A DNA stretch of 9,039 nt from an uncultured Catenibacterium sp. (GTDB lineage: Bacteria > Bacillota_I > Bacilli_A > Erysipelotrichales > Coprobacillaceae). The stretch covers positions 1-9,039 of the forward strand of contig CAAFPB010000412.1 in NCBI GenBank assembly GCA_900764725.1, written 5' to 3'. Every line of letters begins with the position of its first letter. Within the stretch, counting starts at the first letter, position 1. The notes beneath the pieces are model-generated. The model had not been told where the DNA came from. It ran no database searches and worked only from the letters and a program-made list of their open reading frames with translations. The position numbers and the translations under genes were made by a program. This document shows, one piece after another, positions 1-7,618 of the stretch.

Positions 1-21
1 AGACGTGTGCTCTTCCGATCT
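1..21. other. Illumina TruSeq adapter remnant (not biological)
   Basis: The first 21 bases match exactly the 3' end of the Illumina TruSeq read-2 adapter (begins AGACGTGTGC, ends TTCCGATCT). They are library or assembly contamination at the contig end. The portal reading frame happens to stay open through them and would add seven false residues (RSEEHTS). Phage sequence begins at about base 22. Confidence 0.97.
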
Positions 22-2142
22 CTTTCTATTTTCTTCTCCTTGAACTTGAATCTTTTGTAGTTCAAATTCTTGTTGCATTTGAGCAGTTTGTTGGTCAAGT
101 TGTTTAAGTTGCTCTTCATGAGCATTCTTTTCTTCTTGATACTTTTTAATAAGCTTAGAAATTGTAGCAACATTATCTCCTTCTATTGCAGCAATAGCCA
201 TCATATTATCACCATTTTGTGCAGCACTAAAAGCAAATTGTTGTAGCTGTCTAAGTTTTTCTTGCTCCTTAACAGAATTTTTAGCTTTAATTATATAATC
301 AGCATAAACATGATTATTAACATCGAGACTGATATATTTTAGATTGCCATCTATATCTCTATAAGAAGTATCAAGTCCATCAATCCAAGCAAGTTTAGTA
401 AAATCTAAATCTCTATTATAGTCACGTTCTCTAAGACAATCCATCATAAATTCTATAATAACTGTTCCCATAGAACCACGAACAACAGCTTCTTCAGTAA
501 TAGCTTTACCAGCACTATTAGCAATCTCTCCATATCTTTGAGGAGTCATATCTACTTGTTCATTAGCAGCTTGTTTAATTTCATTCAACAAATTTCCTAA
601 TTGAGTAAGATATTCTCCCATATTAGATTGTAGCATACGAACTTGCTGAGCACGAATCATGCCTTGGTCATTAGAATCATCTATAAGAAGTGTTCCGTCA
701 GCAATCATTCTATACAATGTTTCTTCAGGAGCTTTACCAAGAAGTGATTTAGCAAGAAGAAGTAAGTTAAGTTTATTTTTAGCAAGTACCATTTCTCTAT
801 GATAATGAACAATATTATAAAATACTTGATAAGGAGTTATAATATCTACAATACTAAATTTGCCAAAACCAGGAAGAAGTTCATTAATACCATTATAAGG
901 AAGCTTTCCATTTCTATTAAATACAACAGCTCTTACTTCATAAGGATAAATAGCATTATTACGAGTACCAATACGAGTACATTCATAAACTTGAGGTTCA
1001 TAAATATATTCAATATCTATATCACCAGCTTCTTGATTCAACTGATAATCATCGGTTTCAATACGAGTATCCATCAAACCAACTTCATTTACATAAGTAA
1101 CAAGAGCTTTACGTTCTTCACCTCTCCAAACAACATGCCAAACATCATACAAATCTGTATTTGTATCTCGCATCATATTTGGTTGATTTTTAAATAATTC
1201 TCTATCCTCTTTAGAATATTTTCGACATACATCAGGAAAATAACTTTCATATATATCAAAAGAAAGAGAAGTAGGAACAGAAGCAGATTGCTTAGCATAA
1301 TAAGTATTTAAAAACTCTCTTTGCTTATCATCAAGATATTCATCAAATTCATCAATAATTTGTTGATATGTAAGTTTACGTCTTTCACAAAACATATCAT
1401 CATCTTCTCTAAAAATATTATCAGTATTAATAGGAAAAGCATCACGAGGAGAAACAACTCGTTTAATCAATTTATTTCCTTTAATATCAGTATAAGTATA
1501 ACATTCTCCAAAAGTAACAAAATCAAAATAAGCTTTAGCATATAAAAGACCATCCTCAGTAATATCTTTTATGACATTAAGAAGAGATTGTCCTTGTGCA
1601 GAAATATCATCTATATAATTTTCATTAAAATCTTTAATAAATTGTTCAATATTTATTTGTTCTTGGGGATTAAATTGTTGTGGGTCATTACCACCTTGTA
1701 TCCATTGCTGATAAGATTCTTGAATTTTAGCAGCAATTTGTTGTTCAACAAGTACTTGAAGTTCTTGACGTATTTTAGAATTACGAGCAATAACAACTTC
1801 TGGGTTATTAGCACCAACAATAAAATCATGAGGATTTTTCAAATATTCACTAACATAACGTCTTATGATACCTTTCATCATATCATAATTACGCATAGTA
1901 GCAGGAAAACGTTTATATTTATCTTGTGTAGCATTATAAGGATTAAGTATCTTTTTATAAAATTCATCAGGAATTTTTCCATTAAGAATATTATATTTAG
2001 TTTCAATATCTGAAACATCACGATTGGCTTGACCTTGCGCTATAATCCAATCACAACAAGAAGCATACCAATCAGCTTCTTTTTTACGTGAATTAGGAAC
2101 TCGTTGTATAGGAAAGTCAAATGGTTGAAAGTCAGAACGCAT
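22..2142 (-). CDS. Portal protein, crAss-like (3' end missing)
   Basis: This frame is open from an ATG at 2142 to the left edge: 707 codons of phage sequence before the adapter, without a stop. The protein starts MRSDFQPFDFPIQRVPNSRK and is recognised as a crAss-like portal. It would form the dodecameric ring at the capsid vertex through which DNA is packaged and ejected, and onto which TerL docks. Features seen are an acidic, aromatic-rich N-terminal half, a hydrophobic/helical stretch rich in Leu around LAKNKLNLLLLAKSLLGKAP, a helical region with QVRMLQSNMGEYLTQLGNLL that fits the portal stem/crown helices, and a Gln/Glu-rich coiled-coil C-terminus (QQTAQMQQEFELQKIQVQGEE). It starts 18 bases after the terL stop, the usual terminase-portal pairing. 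The C-terminus is missing, and the residues encoded by 1-21 are adapter. The family call rests on recognition and context and was not searched. Confidence 0.88.
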
Positions 2143-2160
2143 AAAATTAAGTTTTAATTG

Positions 2161-4407
2161 TTAAAACCAATCTCGATTTAAAATATCATTTTCATCAAGA
2201 TTAGCAGGAGTTAAATCTTTTCGATGTTCAAGTTCATCTTCAGCATTAATATTAAATGATTTCCATTCAATACCTCTAAGAAGTATAGAAGAAACACGGT
2301 CATAATTACCTTTAACACTCCATTTCTTTAATTCAAGAATTGTTTGATAATCATAAATACGATGAAAATTTCTAATAGTATTTCCATTCTCATCTTTACC
2401 TATTTCTTCATACAAGAACTCTTTAGTAAGTCGAACACAATCTAATTTATGTGCTTCACCAGAAATATTATATCCATAAGTAGTATTTATTTTTCCTTTA
2501 AAAGAAGAATCCCAAACATAAAGAGGCTCACAAGAAAGATATTTAAGAGCATTCCATTTACGAAAGTTACTAACAGTTTCTCCACGATTAACCTCTACAT
2601 TAGTAGTACCTTCGCAATTATAATATCTTGCAAGTAAATAACAAACTCTATCAGCTTCTTCAAGAGTATCCGGACGACCATAATAAGCAGCAACCATTTT
2701 TTGTTTATAACCATTAAGATAATGAGGATTCATCCATACCATAATACTATTATGAGAATGTTTACTTGTAATTTCATCTTTATTTTTATCAACACCAACA
2801 GGGTCATAATTAATACTATATAATCCTTGAGGAATACGTTTTCCTACTTTATTATCGGCAGTATGATATTCTTCATATTCAGGAGCAAACCATCGACGAA
2901 TACATCCATGAGGGTCTTCATGTCCTCTACGAGGAACTCCTAAAATATAATCATAAGTTTTCTTTCCTTCTGCATGTAGACGTTCATTAGTTTTAAAAAT
3001 GACTTTATTAGTTTCATCAAGTTCAAGCATGCCATCTACATAAAAATGCAAATCAGTATCAACTCTAAGTCTATCTTCCCAAGCAGTTAATTCTTCAGAA
3101 CTAAATATATTTTCAGAAGCACTACTAAAAGATTCTGCAGGAAAATTAGCATATTGTCCAAGATAATTAATATAATCAGAATACTTTTTAACGGACTCTT
3201 TCTTTTTAATACGTTCTCTACGAGCAATTTCCAATCCAACAGCTATATTACTATTACCATCTTTATCAACTCCAGTAATACCATTAATTTCTCCTTGAAG
3301 ACCCCAACAATAAGGTTTAAAAAACCCACAAGTTTCATTACGACAATCTTTATCCCAAACATTTTCAAATGGCATAAAATTAAAACCTTTAACATCATAA
3401 AAGTTTTGTTCAAAAACTTGCATATTACCTGATGTTGCAGTACCCCAAGCACAAAGCATACCAGTAGTATAAGAACCAGTTCTCATAGCAGGCTCTGTAA
3501 CATTCATAAAGTCATCAAAGTTTTCCATAGTAGAAACCTCCTCGACTTTAACTTTTACAGCATCCTTACCAATAGCACAATCAGCATTATTAGCAGCGCT
3601 AACACTAATTAACGCAGAACGCCAAGATTTATCTGCTTCTACACCACTTGGTAATTTATATCCAAGTCTAAAATCAGATTTAATAGAACTAAATATACCA
3701 CGAACAAAAGGAGTATTTTCTTCATAAAACTTTAATTGATTTACTGCAAAATCTGTAAGACCTCCAGTTTGAGTAAGATATTTTTTATCAGCAGCCACAT
3801 GAATAACAACTTTACGACTTTCACAATTAATAGTATTTGCACTATCAGCAGCCATCATATAAGAAAAACCACCACGACGAGTTTTATCAATAAGTAAATG
3901 AAAACCATTTCTTTCTGCAAACTCCATAACATGAAACATCCAAAACTGACTATCAAAGAACTTTGGAAAATTATAATATTTCTTAGCAGTAGCAGTATTT
4001 CCTCTTTGAATAGTAGACTCATCAAGCTGTTCAATTCTATCATAATTAAGAAAATTATAATGAGAACCTGTTATACGAATATTATGAATACTACCATCAG
4101 GAGCTTGAAGACATGGTGCAGAAAATCCATGTTTTCTTCTGTATTGTTCTCTTCGTCTAAGTTGTCTATGAGGAATAGAATCAATTTTATAAGAAGTATA
4201 ACTACCTTTATGTTGTTGATAATAAGTAGCCATTTCATAAAAAAGATTAGTATTAATAAACTTCCAACCAGGACGAATGTTCATAAGAAAACCACCACTT
4301 TCTCCAACCAAAAATAAGTCATCATCATCAACAAAACCCGCATCTTTGGCATGTTGATAATGTGACTTATCTTCATTAATATAATCCAAAAAAGGATAAC
4401 TTTCCAT
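2161..4407 (-). CDS. terL: Terminase large subunit (TerL)
   Basis: The 748-residue protein is the packaging motor: an ATPase that pumps DNA through the portal, plus an RNase H-fold nuclease that cuts concatemers. The ATPase half shows a Walker A-like loop KTRRGGFS (residues 175-182; the family often deviates from GxxxxGKT). It also shows a Walker B strand ending in two acids, VKVKVEE (284-290), and a probable coupling motif GTATSGN (322-328). The nuclease half shows a strand ending in Asp, INYDPVG (D535), and a second acidic strand, VEVNRG (E605); a third acid may lie in KLDCV (654-658). The length is large for TerL in general but usual for crAss-like phages. The ATG at 4407 lies 2 bases after the TAG of the preceding spanin-like gene, and a 17-base repeat overlaps this start. 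The portal gene follows after 18 bases. Confidence 0.93.
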   Translation of the reverse strand: MESYPFLDYINEDKSHYQHAKDAGFVDDDDLFLVGESGGFLMNIRPGWKFINTNLFYEMATYYQQHKGSYTSYKIDSIPHRQLRRREQYRRKHGFSAPCLQAPDGSIHNIRITGSHYNFLNYDRIEQLDESTIQRGNTATAKKYYNFPKFFDSQFWMFHVMEFAERNGFHLLIDKTRRGGFSYMMAADSANTINCESRKVVIHVAADKKYLTQTGGLTDFAVNQLKFYEENTPFVRGIFSSIKSDFRLGYKLPSGVEADKSWRSALISVSAANNADCAIGKDAVKVKVEEVSTMENFDDFMNVTEPAMRTGSYTTGMLCAWGTATSGNMQVFEQNFYDVKGFNFMPFENVWDKDCRNETCGFFKPYCWGLQGEINGITGVDKDGNSNIAVGLEIARRERIKKKESVKKYSDYINYLGQYANFPAESFSSASENIFSSEELTAWEDRLRVDTDLHFYVDGMLELDETNKVIFKTNERLHAEGKKTYDYILGVPRRGHEDPHGCIRRWFAPEYEEYHTADNKVGKRIPQGLYSINYDPVGVDKNKDEITSKHSHNSIMVWMNPHYLNGYKQKMVAAYYGRPDTLEEADRVCYLLARYYNCEGTTNVEVNRGETVSNFRKWNALKYLSCEPLYVWDSSFKGKINTTYGYNISGEAHKLDCVRLTKEFLYEEIGKDENGNTIRNFHRIYDYQTILELKKWSVKGNYDRVSSILLRGIEWKSFNINAEDELEHRKDLTPANLDENDILNRDWF

Positions 4408-4416
4408 AACTATTTA
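4400..4416 (-). repeat. 17-base direct repeat, copy at terL start
   Basis: On the minus strand this reads TAAATAGTTATGGAAAG and contains the TAG stop of the preceding gene and the ATG of terL. The identical 17 bases recur at 4982-4998 over the start of the i-spanin-like gene. It may be a shared translation-initiation context or the scar of a short recombination. Confidence 0.6.
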
Positions 4417-4781
4417 AATAATAATGTTAATAATAATAGCCCAATACTTATAATAGAAGTTGTTTTATATTTATTTACTTTCTTCTTTTCTTTATTTATT
4501 AAATTCTGTTTATCAACAATTAAATCTTTTTGAATAGTAACATATTTATCTTTAGCGGTTATTATAGAATCTTGTTGATTAACAATTTTAAGAAGATAAA
4601 GACGTTCTATCATTTTAGCATTAGCATCTCTAATCAAATCTATAGGAACAGTAACAACTGTAGTATCTGCTTGTATTAAATCCCCCGTAGAGGGCTTATT
4701 CGTTCTTATTTGAGCCTGTAAGTTCACGAAACTTATTAACAGCATCATTATAAGAATCTTTATACGCTTGTTCTTTTTCAT
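4410..4781 (-). CDS. Spanin-like lysis protein with signal peptide and C-terminal membrane segment
   Basis: This 123-residue protein starts at the ATG at 4781 (MKKNKRIKIL); an ATG 13 codons upstream is possible but would break the signal-peptide layout. Seen: a basic N-terminus, a hydrophobic core at about residues 9-20, a possible signal peptidase I site after LQA (21-23), a long charged helical middle (about 47-105) that could form a coiled coil, and a C-terminal hydrophobic segment SIISIGLLLLTLLF (109-122). There is no lipobox cysteine. The start lies inside the preceding gene in another frame (86-base overlap), as in Rz/Rz1 spanin pairs. The topology resembles a unimolecular spanin but lacks the lipid anchor. 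A role as outer partner in envelope disruption is inferred, and a holin-like role is an alternative. The 18-base GC-rich repeat encodes residues P30-L35 (PSTGDL). The gene ends in TAG, 2 bases before terL. Confidence 0.7.
   Translation of the reverse strand: MKKNKRIKILIMMLLISFVNLQAQIRTNKPSTGDLIQADTTVVTVPIDLIRDANAKMIERLYLLKIVNQQDSIITAKDKYVTIQKDLIVDKQNLINKEKKKVNKYKTTSIISIGLLLLTLLFK
4677..4694. repeat. GC-rich 18-base repeat, copy A (within lysis gene)
   Basis: TAAATCCCCCGTAGAGGG on the plus strand, identical to 8178-8195. The similarity extends 8 bases further left (4669-4676) with three C/T transitions. Minus-strand copy A begins one base after the TAA stop of the i-spanin-like gene and lies inside the overlapping downstream gene. 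Ten of 18 bases are G or C in otherwise very AT-rich DNA, so chance recurrence is very unlikely. CCC and GGG can pair as a short hairpin. The function is unknown. Confidence 0.85.
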
Positions 4782-4989
4782 AGTTAATATTATTTTTAAG
4801 TTCAATAATAACAGAATCACGTTTAGTAATTTCGGTTCTAATACTATCTAATTTATCATTATAATTTGATATAAATTTATTTTGATTATAATCAATATCA
4901 CGTTTAACATTAAAACCTATCGTATAACTAATAATTGCTACAACAATTAATGCAAGTATATATAAATATCCTTTAGTTAAGCTTTCCAT
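4696..4989 (-). CDS. i-spanin (Rz)-like membrane protein
   Basis: This 97-residue protein has one N-terminal membrane segment (about residues 8-27, YLYILALIVVAIISYTIGF) followed by a charged heptad-like region (about 30-90, with KLDSIRTEITKRDSVIIELKNN) that should form a periplasmic coiled coil. This is the layout of Rz-type inner-membrane spanins, which join an outer-membrane partner to fuse or disrupt the envelope after the endolysin has cut the wall. It overlaps the endolysin end by 17 bases and contains the start of the next spanin-like gene, so translation is probably coupled. It lies directly after the endolysin, the usual spanin position. A holin function is possible, but one membrane segment with a long coiled coil fits a spanin better. 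No sequence family was recognised, so the call rests on topology and context. Confidence 0.68.
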   Translation of the reverse strand: MESLTKGYLYILALIVVAIISYTIGFNVKRDIDYNQNKFISNYNDKLDSIRTEITKRDSVIIELKNNINYEKEQAYKDSYNDAVNKFRELTGSNKNE

Positions 4990-5404
4990 AACTATTTATA
5001 ACATTTTTAAGTTTTTTACTCCAAACACCAGTTTTAGGCATACCAACAGATTCTTGCATAATACGAATTGCAACAGGTATACCCATATTAACAGCAGCAT
5101 CAAACATTTGATGTTGGATACCAGAGATAATAATATCATCTAATTCCATAACATCCCAATATTTTTTCTTATAAAGTTCTTTAGCATATTTAATAACATC
5201 TTTATTATTGCTAAGAGCTTTATTTATATCTTTAACAGATTTATATTGTTTCTTAACTTGGTCAACAATAGTCCAACCTTTCCAATCAGGATTAAACTTA
5301 CGACTTATACCAAGATAAGTTTCTCCTCCATTATCATCTTTATCATTGACATAGCCTCCTTCTGCAAGAACAACTTTATCAAACTCTATATCAAACTTTG
5401 CCAT
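4973..5404 (-). CDS. Endolysin, GH108 N-acetylmuramidase (C-terminally short)
   Basis: The 143-residue protein cleaves the glycan backbone of peptidoglycan for host lysis. The GH108 signature is clear: AEGGYVNDKDDNGGETYLGIS at about 14-34, with E15 as the expected catalytic acid, then the family's YKKKYWDVM (78-86). It continues into a PG_binding_3-type segment with FDAAVNMG (101-108) and MQESVGM (116-122). Family members usually run about 30 residues further, through an R-rich helix to a GW-x-x-R tail. Here the protein stops at INSYGKLN and that part is absent. None of the downstream frames shows the missing tail, so a simple frameshift is unlikely. A tail-like segment occurs instead in the gene just upstream (5407-5781). 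There is no signal peptide, so export would need a holin or another route. The gene starts 2 bases after the upstream gene and overlaps the next by 17. Confidence 0.92.
   Translation of the reverse strand: MAKFDIEFDKVVLAEGGYVNDKDDNGGETYLGISRKFNPDWKGWTIVDQVKKQYKSVKDINKALSNNKDVIKYAKELYKKKYWDVMELDDIIISGIQHQMFDAAVNMGIPVAIRIMQESVGMPKTGVWSKKLKNVINSYGKLN
4982..4998 (-). repeat. 17-base direct repeat, copy at endolysin end / i-spanin-like start
   Basis: Identical on the minus strand to 4400-4416 (TAAATAGTTATGGAAAG). Here it encodes the last residues of the endolysin (N-S-Y-G-K) in one frame and carries the ATG of the spanin-like gene in another. Its position at the early end of the endolysin makes a recombination scar conceivable. 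Confidence 0.6.
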
Positions 5405-5406
5405 AA

Positions 5407-5781
5407 TTAATCATTTAAAACTCTATTAATCCAACCACGAAGATATTTAATATTATTTCCTTTAGCAGCAATAGAATTGTATCGTTTGATACGATTAAGT
5501 TTATATTCATTAGTAATATACTTTTGTTTATAATATCGAATAGTATCATCTTTAGTAAATAAAACATGACTAAGACTATCATTAGTAAGAGCAATATGAT
5601 ATAATATATCATTATCTTTTTCAATAATATGTTTAAGACTATCAATTTGTCTATAACAATTATTTAATTCTATTGTATCTTTAACTGTAATATATTGTGT
5701 ATCGTCAGCAACTTTATTAGTACCACACATTATACAAATAAAACAGATAAACATCAATAATAAAATAATTTTTTTATTCAT
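5407..5781 (-). CDS. Signal-anchored coiled-coil protein with endolysin-like C-terminal tail
   Basis: This 124-residue protein opens the lysis cassette. Seen: MNKK, then a hydrophobic stretch (5-18) ending in CIMCG. C19 could be a lipidation site, but the box is not canonical, so an uncleaved membrane anchor is also possible. Residues about 30-95 are polar, with heptad-like Ile/Leu spacing (coiled coil). The C-terminus (about 97-121) contains KRYNSIAAKGNN and then KYLRGWINRV. That pattern (R..Y, small helix, LxGWxNRV) resembles the last helix and GW-x-x-R tail of GH108/PG_binding_3 endolysins, which is exactly what the adjacent endolysin lacks. The protein may therefore complete the endolysin in trans at the membrane, or act as an o-spanin. 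Both are inference; the tail resemblance was judged by eye. It lies 6 bases after the nuclease gene and 2 before the endolysin. Confidence 0.72.
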   Translation of the reverse strand: MNKKIILLLMFICFICIMCGTNKVADDTQYITVKDTIELNNCYRQIDSLKHIIEKDNDILYHIALTNDSLSHVLFTKDDTIRYYKQKYITNEYKLNRIKRYNSIAAKGNNIKYLRGWINRVLND

Positions 5782-5787
5782 AACATT

Positions 5788-6786
5788 TTAATCAAAAAGA
5801 CTTTTAGATTGAATACGACTTGCAGCAATAACTTTACGTCTATCATTAAGAATTTTAATAATTTCTTCTTTAAGATATTTCATCTTAAAAAGACTAACTT
5901 TCTCAATAGGATTTCGCTTAACATGGTAAAGTCCATCAGGGAAACGTTTAGGTTGACCATATTCATTAAGAACAAAATCAGAATCAATATGACAGAGCCA
6001 AAGTCCGGCATTAGGAATACCAAGTATAGACTCAACCATAAAAGCATATAAAGAAAGTTGTAGATTATATATGCTGCCATTACAATCGGGAAGATTGTTA
6101 ACAGGAGGTAGAAGAGTATCACGTTTAGTAACCCATTCATCAGTAAGTTGATGAGGTATTTGCTTTTTATCTTTTTTATAATATCCACTTTCAAATTTAA
6201 GTCCTCCTCTATTAGTTTTCCAATCACCTATAACAAATTGGTCATCACGTATGCAAAGAACATCAATAGTTCCAGACACAAGATAATCAATAAGAAACGC
6301 TCCGATTTCAGAATAAATTTTATATCCTCTATTAGTATAATAATTAAAAACATTATAAATTTCAGGATATTTATTTTCGGTAAGTTCAATAAATTCTTTA
6401 ATATTAAGTTCTTTAATATTCATATTAATATTAGGAATATCTGCTACAGTAATCATTTCGCCATTAGAACGAATCATATATTGAACTGCTTGTTTAAACA
6501 TAGAAGAACCTTTAATACCATCCTCCAATCCGTTATGTGTATTAGTTCCTCGTTCACAAGCTTCTTTAGTTATATCAGCCCATTGCTTTTCAAGACGTTT
6601 TTCACTTATATGAAGTTCTTGTGCTTTCTTTTTAAGCCAATATTGTTTATCAAACTCAGGCTTATATTCATGTAAAAGAGTAGTTGCAGATTTATATTCA
6701 TTACCAAAAGAATCATTATATTTATGACCGTCTTCTTTAAAGGTAAGTCTCACGTCATTATATCTTGTATCTCTAAGTGTAAGCAT
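5788..6786 (-). CDS. PD-(D/E)XK nuclease, RecB/Cas4-like
   Basis: This 332-residue protein carries the motifs of RecB-type PD-(D/E)XK nucleases: an N-terminal ERGTNTHNGLEDG with the family histidine (H84), a possible acid in YSEIGAF (E160), SGTIDVL with D175, the central DWKT (D188, K190), and the QLSLYAFM motif (Q243, Y247) that closes the fold. Such enzymes need a divalent metal and act as exonucleases or endonucleases on DNA ends. In crAss-like phages a nuclease of this fold is often found near the packaging genes. Its role may be processing of replicated DNA, recombination or host DNA breakdown, and the sequence does not decide which. No Cas4-type Cys cluster for an Fe-S centre is evident (few cysteines, not clustered). 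The start ATG at 6786 is 3 bases after the preceding stop. Confidence 0.88.
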   Translation of the reverse strand: MLTLRDTRYNDVRLTFKEDGHKYNDSFGNEYKSATTLLHEYKPEFDKQYWLKKKAQELHISEKRLEKQWADITKEACERGTNTHNGLEDGIKGSSMFKQAVQYMIRSNGEMITVADIPNINMNIKELNIKEFIELTENKYPEIYNVFNYYTNRGYKIYSEIGAFLIDYLVSGTIDVLCIRDDQFVIGDWKTNRGGLKFESGYYKKDKKQIPHQLTDEWVTKRDTLLPPVNNLPDCNGSIYNLQLSLYAFMVESILGIPNAGLWLCHIDSDFVLNEYGQPKRFPDGLYHVKRNPIEKVSLFKMKYLKEEIIKILNDRRKVIAASRIQSKSLFD

Positions 6787-6789
6787 ACG

Positions 6790-7014
6790 TTAAATTCGTT
6801 TACATTTATCTATATCAACTTTTATAAATTTATGAGTAATATCATCACATATTAAAAACTTATCAGAAGTTAGAATTCCTCCTTCTATAAATTCCATAAC
6901 TTCTCCAGTGCTATTAGTAATAAAATCATTTATATTAGTTTCTGGATAAATATCACTTGCAGCACCATAACCAATATAATCAACTACTTCGTATTTAACT
7001 TTAATAGGTTTCAT
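6790..7014 (-). CDS. Small protein of unknown function (74 aa)
   Basis: I chose the ATG at 7014 (MKPIKVKYEVVDYIGYG) because the frame upstream of it lies wholly inside the preceding gene and reads as low-complexity shadow sequence. With this start the gene overlaps the preceding one by 14 bases, a typical coupled arrangement, and ends 3 bases before the nuclease gene. The protein is mixed alpha/beta in look, acidic to neutral, with no signal peptide, membrane segment or recognised motif. Strands such as VKYEVVDYIGYG and a C-terminal basic end (KFIKVDIDKCKRI) suggest a small folded domain. It is not recognised. Its position between two packaging-module genes suggests an accessory role there, but this is context only. 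Confidence 0.72.
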   Translation of the reverse strand: MKPIKVKYEVVDYIGYGAASDIYPETNINDFITNSTGEVMEFIEGGILTSDKFLICDDITHKFIKVDIDKCKRI

Positions 7015-7609
7015 CTGCGTCCATTGAACTAAGAATTTGTTTACCACCACGAGCGAGTTGCTCTTCTTCTTCATTACGAAGATTGTCATAAGCAACTCCA
7101 AGGGCTTTTGTCAAAGCAGGTATTTCAACAATACGTTTGCTAACAGCATCCATCATTGTAAGCAAAGAAGTAATATCTTCATCACCTATTGCTCCTTGAA
7201 GTTTTCTATTAAGTTGTTCATTAATTCTATTAGCAGCAATAGAAACAAGATGAATAGACTTTTGTAAAATTTCAAGAGCAATACCTGCTTCAGTAATATT
7301 CTGTTTGTAGTATTTATCTATAAGTTTTTTAACAAGAGAATCTGGCTGATAATCATTAGGAAGATTATAATTATCAATAGCCATTTTAAGACATTCTGCA
7401 TCACTAAGACCTTGTTGTTTTGCAGGACTCTTAGGGTCGCCAAGATAATAAATAATTCCACATTCAGCAATATACTTTCTTTTATCTTTTGTAGTATCTC
7501 GTTGCCAAAGTAGTGCAACATCTTTATCTTGAATTTGACGAATATTAGGAAATTTAGGCATTCCTGTTTCATCAATAGTAATCATTTTTTCAATTACAAC
7601 GCTATTCAT
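7001..7609 (-). CDS. Conserved-looking phage protein of unknown function (202 aa)
   Basis: The protein begins MNSVVIEKMITIDETGMPKF; a second ATG at residue 9 is possible. It looks mostly helical. A middle part carries IAECGIIYYLGDPKSPAKQQGLSD (about residues 46-70). A later helical region with EILQKSIHLVSIAANRINEQL and LLTMMDAVSKRIVEIPALTKALGVAYDNL could form a helical bundle or oligomer. The end is acidic (LSSMDADETY). It resembles a protein I recall from crAss-like phage packaging regions whose function is not established. No small terminase subunit is otherwise apparent in the window, so a helical protein upstream of terL is a weak TerS candidate; no helix-turn-helix was seen to support it. 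It starts 9 bases after the preceding stop and overlaps the next gene by 14. Confidence 0.85.
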   Translation of the reverse strand: MNSVVIEKMITIDETGMPKFPNIRQIQDKDVALLWQRDTTKDKRKYIAECGIIYYLGDPKSPAKQQGLSDAECLKMAIDNYNLPNDYQPDSLVKKLIDKYYKQNITEAGIALEILQKSIHLVSIAANRINEQLNRKLQGAIGDEDITSLLTMMDAVSKRIVEIPALTKALGVAYDNLRNEEEEQLARGGKQILSSMDADETY

Positions 7610-7618
7610 ATTATTATT

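Noticed and set aside
799..2013. Plus-strand ORFs at 799-1197, 1321-1545 and 1588-2013
   Set aside because: They lie opposite the continuous 707-codon portal frame and read as Ile/Asn/Phe/Ser-rich shadow sequence with no domain features.
4410..4412. TAG as a reassigned (Gln) codon, as in some crAss-like phages
   Set aside because: Read-through gives no sensible protein, terL starts 2 bases later, and no internal TAG was found in the large genes.
4696..4989. Frameshift explaining the short endolysin
   Set aside because: The frames downstream of its stop show the spanin-like protein, not the missing GW-x-x-R tail.
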